A stretch of 51,578 nt of DNA from Betaproteobacteria bacterium (GTDB lineage Bacteria > Pseudomonadota > Gammaproteobacteria > Burkholderiales > SG8-41). A model generated the notes under the pieces. It did not search any database. It saw only the letters and a program-made list of their open reading frames with translations, and was not told the DNA's origin. Where the stretch lies: contig JACPTK010000073.1 of NCBI GenBank assembly GCA_016192825.1, positions 1 through 51,578 of the forward strand, in the 5' to 3' direction. Positions 47,800-51,578 of this stretch are shown piece by piece (the stretch's first letter is position 1; each line of letters starts with the position of its first letter). Both the position numbers and the translations under genes were made by a program.

Positions 47800-50694
47800 A
47801 TGAGCACCCCATCCACCGACACCGTTGCGCCTCGCACCGAAACCCGCAATACCACCTGCTACATGTGCGCGTGCCGCTGCGGCATCCGCGTCACGCTGAG
47901 GGACGGCGAGGTCCGCTACATCGAAGGCAATCCCGAGCATCCGCTCAACAAGGGCGTGATCTGCGCCAAGGGCGCGTCCGGCATCATGAAGCAGTACTCG
48001 CCGGCGCGGCTGACGCGCCCCCTCAGGCGCAAGCCGGGCGCCGAACGCGGCGAGTCGGAATTCGAGGCGATTTCGTGGGACGAGGCCTTTTCCTTGATCG
48101 AAGAGCGCCTCGCGAAGATCCGCGCGACCGACCCGAAGCAATTCGCCCTGTTTACCGGTCGCGACCAGATGCAGGCGCTGACGGGTCTGTTCGCGCGCCA
48201 GTTCGGCACGCCCAACTACGCCGCGCACGGCGGCTTCTGCTCGGTCAACATGGCGGCGGGCATGATCTACACCATCGGCGGCTCGTTCTGGGAATTCGGC
48301 GGCCCGGACCTCGAGCGCGCGAAGCTTTTCGTGATGATCGGCACGGCGGAGGACCATCACTCGAATCCGCTCAAGATCGCGATCTCGAAGTTCAAGCGCA
48401 ACGGCGGGCGCTTCATCTCGGTGAACCCGGTGCGCACCGGCTATTCGGCGATCGCGGACGAGTGGGTGCCGATCCGGCCCGGCACCGACGGCGCGCTGCT
48501 GCTCGCCTTGTGCCACGAAATCATCCACGTCGGGCTCTACGACCGCGAATTTCTGGCGCGCTACACCAATGCCGGCTACCTCATCAACCTGGACGCGGCG
48601 GCGGACGATTACGGCCTGCCGGTGCTGGACCGCACGAAAAGCGAGGAGATTCCGGAATATCCGCGCCACAAGCTGTGGTGGGACCGGCACACGCAGCGGC
48701 CCGTGACATGCCACCTGCCGGACGCCGATCCGCACCTGCTCGGTGAATTCCGGCTGCCCGACGGCGTGGCGGTCAAGCCCGCGTTCCAGCTGCTCATGGA
48801 CCGGGTCAAGGACTACACCCCGGAGTGGGCGGAAGGCATCACCGGCATCCCGGCGCAGACGATACGGCGGCTGGCGCACGAGATGGGGGTCACGGCGCGC
48901 GACCAGAAAATCGAGCTGCCGATCGCGTGGACCGATTCCTGGGGCGTCGAGCACGAATCGGTGACCGGGAATCCGGTGGCGTTTCACGCGATGCGGGGGC
49001 TGGCGGCGCATTCCAACGGCTTCCACACCGTGCGGTCGCTGGCGATCCTGATGTCGCTCCTTGGCACCATCGACCGCCCGGGCGGCTTTCGCCACAAGGC
49101 GCCGTTCCCGCGCGGCATTCCGCCGCTCGCGAAGACGCCGAAGGGCCCCGAGGGCGTGCAGCCCGGAACGCCGCTGGGCGGGCTCGCGCTCGGCTGGCCC
49201 GGCACGCCCGACGACCTGTTCGTCGACGGCGAGGGCGCACCAGTGCGCATCGACAAGGCGTTCTCGTGGGAGTACCCGCTGGCGGTGCACGGCCTCATGC
49301 ACAACGTCATCACCAACGCCTGGCGCGGCGATCCCTACCGCATCGATACGCTGATGATTTTCATGGCGAACATGGCGTGGAATTCGACCATGAACACGGT
49401 CGAGGTGCGCCGCATGCTGAACGACCGCGAAGCGACCGGCGAGTACAAGATCCCGTTCATCGTCGTCTGCGACGCCTTCCAGTCGGAGATGACCGCGTTC
49501 GCGGATCTCGTGCTGCCCGACACGACCTATCTCGAGCGCCACGACGTGATGTCGATCCTCGACCGCCCGATCTCGGAGTTCGACGGACCGGTCGATTCGG
49601 TGCGCGTCCCGGTGGTGCCGCCGAAAGGGGAGTGCAAGCCGTTCCAGGAGGTGCTGATCGAGCTCGCGGGCCGGCTCAAGCTCCCGGCGTTCGTCAACCC
49701 GGACGGCTCGCGCAAGTACCGCGACTACCCCGACTTCATCGTCAATTTCGAGACCGAGCCGGGCTCGGGCATCGGGTTTCTCGCCGGCTGGCGCGGCAAG
49801 GGCGGCGAGAAATTCATGCACGGCGAGCCCAATCCACGTCAGTGGGAGATGTACGCGCGGAACAACTGCGTGTTCCAGCACCGGCTGCCGCGGTCGTACC
49901 AGTACATGCGCAACTGGAACCAGGGCTATCACGAGTGGGCGCAGCGCACCCGCCTGCGCCGCTATGCCGAGCCGATCGTCATCCAGATCTACTCGGAGGT
50001 GCTGCAGAAATTTCGGCTGGCGGCCCAGGGCAAGGGCCGCTACCGCAAGCGGCCGCCGGCGCACCTGCGGCGGCGCATCGAGACCTACTTCGACCCGCTG
50101 CCGTTCCATTACGCGCCATTGGAGTCGCAGGTCACCGACAGCACGACGTATCCGCTGGCCGCAATCACCCAGCGGCCGATGGCGATGTACCACTCGTGGG
50201 ATTCCCAGAACGCCTGGCTGCGGCAGATCCATGCCCACAACTATCTCTTCGTCAATCCCGGGACCGCGCGCGCACGGAACGTCGAAGACGGCGGCTGGAT
50301 CTGGGTCGAGTCGCCCCACGGGCGCGTGCGCTGCCTGTGCCGCACGAGCGAAGCGGTGGAGCCGGGCACGGTGTGGACGTGGAACGCGATCGGAAAGGCG
50401 AAAGGTGCGTGGCACCTTTCGCCTGATGCAAATGAATCGAAAAAAGGCTTCCTGCTGAATCATCTGATTGCGGACGAATTGCCCGTAGCAGGCGATGGCG
50501 GGCGGATTTCCAACTCCGATCCGGTGACCGGACAGGCCGGCTGGTACGACGTGCGGGTGCGGATCTACCCGGCGGCGCCGGGCGAGCCGCAGGAGAGCTG
50601 GCCGCAGTTCGACCGGGTCAAGCCCGCGCCGGGGACCAGCGCGGCGCGGCGCCTGTGGCAGGCGTTCGTCGCCGGCAAGGGGGAATTCAAATGA
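47800..50694 (+). CDS. Molybdopterin-dependent oxidoreductase, catalytic subunit (DMSO reductase family)
   Basis: This protein of about 964 residues has an N-terminal 4Fe-4S motif of four cysteines (C20, C23, C27, C55: TTCYMCACRCG ... GVICAKG), then the molybdopterin bis-MGD domains. The cysteine in AHGGFCSVNMAAG is a likely molybdenum ligand, as in polysulfide/arsenate-type members, and the C-terminal domain has the usual PLAAITQRP start. No Tat signal is visible, so it is probably cytoplasmic. The ATG at 47800 gives MSTPSTD; an in-frame ATG at 47761 is possible. The 4Fe-4S subunit gene overlaps its stop. The substrate is not clear; phenylacetyl-CoA oxidoreductase, polysulfide and arsenate enzymes are relatives. 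Confidence 0.9.
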   Translation: MSTPSTDTVAPRTETRNTTCYMCACRCGIRVTLRDGEVRYIEGNPEHPLNKGVICAKGASGIMKQYSPARLTRPLRRKPGAERGESEFEAISWDEAFSLIEERLAKIRATDPKQFALFTGRDQMQALTGLFARQFGTPNYAAHGGFCSVNMAAGMIYTIGGSFWEFGGPDLERAKLFVMIGTAEDHHSNPLKIAISKFKRNGGRFISVNPVRTGYSAIADEWVPIRPGTDGALLLALCHEIIHVGLYDREFLARYTNAGYLINLDAAADDYGLPVLDRTKSEEIPEYPRHKLWWDRHTQRPVTCHLPDADPHLLGEFRLPDGVAVKPAFQLLMDRVKDYTPEWAEGITGIPAQTIRRLAHEMGVTARDQKIELPIAWTDSWGVEHESVTGNPVAFHAMRGLAAHSNGFHTVRSLAILMSLLGTIDRPGGFRHKAPFPRGIPPLAKTPKGPEGVQPGTPLGGLALGWPGTPDDLFVDGEGAPVRIDKAFSWEYPLAVHGLMHNVITNAWRGDPYRIDTLMIFMANMAWNSTMNTVEVRRMLNDREATGEYKIPFIVVCDAFQSEMTAFADLVLPDTTYLERHDVMSILDRPISEFDGPVDSVRVPVVPPKGECKPFQEVLIELAGRLKLPAFVNPDGSRKYRDYPDFIVNFETEPGSGIGFLAGWRGKGGEKFMHGEPNPRQWEMYARNNCVFQHRLPRSYQYMRNWNQGYHEWAQRTRLRRYAEPIVIQIYSEVLQKFRLAAQGKGRYRKRPPAHLRRRIETYFDPLPFHYAPLESQVTDSTTYPLAAITQRPMAMYHSWDSQNAWLRQIHAHNYLFVNPGTARARNVEDGGWIWVESPHGRVRCLCRTSEAVEPGTVWTWNAIGKAKGAWHLSPDANESKKGFLLNHLIADELPVAGDGGRISNSDPVTGQAGWYDVRVRIYPAAPGEPQESWPQFDRVKPAPGTSAARRLWQAFVAGKGEFK

Positions 50695-51422
50695 CCCAGC
50701 TCGCCCTGGTCATCGACCTCAACGTCTGCGTCGGCTGCCATGCCTGCGTCACGAGCTGCAAGGAGTGGAATACCTCCGGGGCGGCGGGATTCCTGTGCGA
50801 CGACCGTCCCTACGACCGCGACCCCACCGGGACATTCTTCAACCGGGTGCAGACCTTCGAGGTCGGCGAATATCCGGACACCCAGACCGTGCATTTCCCG
50901 AAGTCCTGCCTGCATTGCGAGGACCCGCCCTGCGTCCCGGTGTGCCCGACCGGCGCGAGCTACAAGCGCGCCGAGGACGGCATCGTGCTGGTGGACTACG
51001 ACAAGTGCATCGGCTGCAAGTATTGCGCCTGGGCCTGCCCGTACGGGGTGCGCGAAGTCGACGAGCATCAGAAGGTCATGAAGAAATGCACGCTGTGCGT
51101 GGACCGCATCTACGACCAGTCATTGCTTGAAGCCGAGCGCAAGCCGGCGTGCGTGATGGCCTGTCCGACCAGCGCGCGCCTCTACGGCGACATTCACGAT
51201 CCGGAATCGGTCGTGTCCAAGGCGATACGCGAGCAGGGCGGGTATGCGCTGATGCCCGAATGGGGCACCCGGCCGGCAAACCATTACCTGCCAAGGCGCA
51301 AGACCGAGATTCGCATCCACAAGGATGAACTGGAGCGTGCCGACAACCCCCTGAAGATCGACGGGCTGCTGCCGAAACCGGGCGTCAAGGAGCCGGCGCT
51401 GGATGATGTCACTTCGTGGTAA
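50691..51422 (+). CDS. 4Fe-4S dicluster electron-transfer subunit of the molybdoenzyme
   Basis: This 243-residue protein carries four cysteine clusters of the DmsB/PsrB type: CVGCHACVTSCKEWN, CLHCEDPPCVPVCPTGA, CIGCKYCAWACPYGVR, and CTLCVDRIYDQ...CVMACP. It should carry electrons between the molybdenum subunit and a quinone or membrane anchor. The ATG at 50691 overlaps the previous stop by four bases. No NrfD/DmsC-type membrane anchor gene follows; the sequence goes directly into the 22-bp repeats. Confidence 0.95.
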   Translation: MTQLALVIDLNVCVGCHACVTSCKEWNTSGAAGFLCDDRPYDRDPTGTFFNRVQTFEVGEYPDTQTVHFPKSCLHCEDPPCVPVCPTGASYKRAEDGIVLVDYDKCIGCKYCAWACPYGVREVDEHQKVMKKCTLCVDRIYDQSLLEAERKPACVMACPTSARLYGDIHDPESVVSKAIREQGGYALMPEWGTRPANHYLPRRKTEIRIHKDELERADNPLKIDGLLPKPGVKEPALDDVTSW

Positions 51423-51444
51423 TGGGTGAGTAATCACGGGGCGT

Positions 51445-51510
51445 GGCTCAGCGTTCGTCCAACACTTTTTTGACGTTGACGTGACGGGGGCTCAGCGTTC
51501 GTCCAACACT
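51445..51510 (-). repeat. Pair of the 22-bp repeat, right end
   Basis: Copies at 51445-51466 and 51489-51510 are identical to each other and are the reverse complement of the left-end unit at 88-109. They are separated by 22 bases here but by 3 bases at the left end. They lie directly after the molybdoenzyme operon. Confidence 0.9.
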
Positions 51511-51578
51511 CATGATTCACCCTGGAATGGTTTGTGGATTCGATGATAGGGGATGGTGTTCAACAAGGGCTGTTCGCC

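Noticed and set aside
47707-50463. 918-codon open frame on the minus strand opposite the molybdoenzyme gene
   Set aside because: It has Arg/His/Ala-rich composition typical of antisense frames in high-GC DNA, and the opposite strand encodes clear 4Fe-4S and molybdopterin motifs.
88-51510. Composite transposon bounded by the inverted 22-bp repeats
   Set aside because: No transposase or integrase gene was found between them, and 51 kb of mainly catabolic operons looks chromosomal. It is kept only as an unexplained repeat.

Overview
The window is GC-rich, gene-dense DNA, probably from an uncultured betaproteobacterium of Burkholderiales type. I infer this from three Bug/TctC-type solute receptors, a TctABC transporter set, several CaiB/BaiF CoA-transferases, MmgE/PrpD, GlcG and Bug-linked catabolic operons. 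No rRNA, tRNA, complete insertion sequence or CRISPR array was seen.

Layout. 0.15-6.1 kb: a six-gene minus-strand operon (DapA-like lyase, two-subunit TPP decarboxylase, aldehyde dehydrogenase, crotonase, SucC-like CoA ligase) that reads like a 2-oxoacid to aldehyde to acid to acyl-CoA route. 7.1-13.3 kb: divergent operons (GlcG-Gfo/Idh-Bug-hydroxyacid dehydrogenase versus acyl-CoA dehydrogenase-CaiB) separated by a 29-bp palindrome. 14.3-23.9 kb: a catabolic cluster with an IclR regulator and three matching operator-like sites; it includes an isocitrate/isopropylmalate dehydrogenase homologue lacking catalytic residues and a UGSC-family selenoprotein with an in-frame UGA. 25.1-29.5 kb: TctB-TctA-TctC-MmgE/PrpD. 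29.7-37.1 kb: signalling, lipid and methyltransferase genes, then an ATPase plus small-protein pair on a low-GC flank. 37.1-44.1 kb: acyl-CoA ligase, a second selenoprotein (DsbA/FrnE family, UPWC in place of CPWC), two paralogous Ser/Thr kinases and a haem-c HAMP sensor. 44.1-47.4 kb: acyltransferase, hydrolase, GIDE-like and LemA proteins. 47.8-51.4 kb: a molybdopterin oxidoreductase with its 4Fe-4S partner.

Two signals stand out. First, two genes need UGA to be read as selenocysteine. In both, the reading frame and the family motif continue across the UGA and a SECIS-like hairpin follows at once, so ordinary gene calling would split or truncate them. Second, most intergenic spacers are built from short degenerate tandem repeats, typically a 31-nt module of four CNNNTCA heptads plus three bases, often facing an inverted partner. 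Unit lengths of 8, 9 and 15 nt also occur.

Several decayed genes are present: a CaiB 3' remnant, a molybdate-binding-like protein and a LOG protein with internal deletions, and a P-loop fragment. A paired 22-bp repeat lies in opposite orientation at the two window ends.
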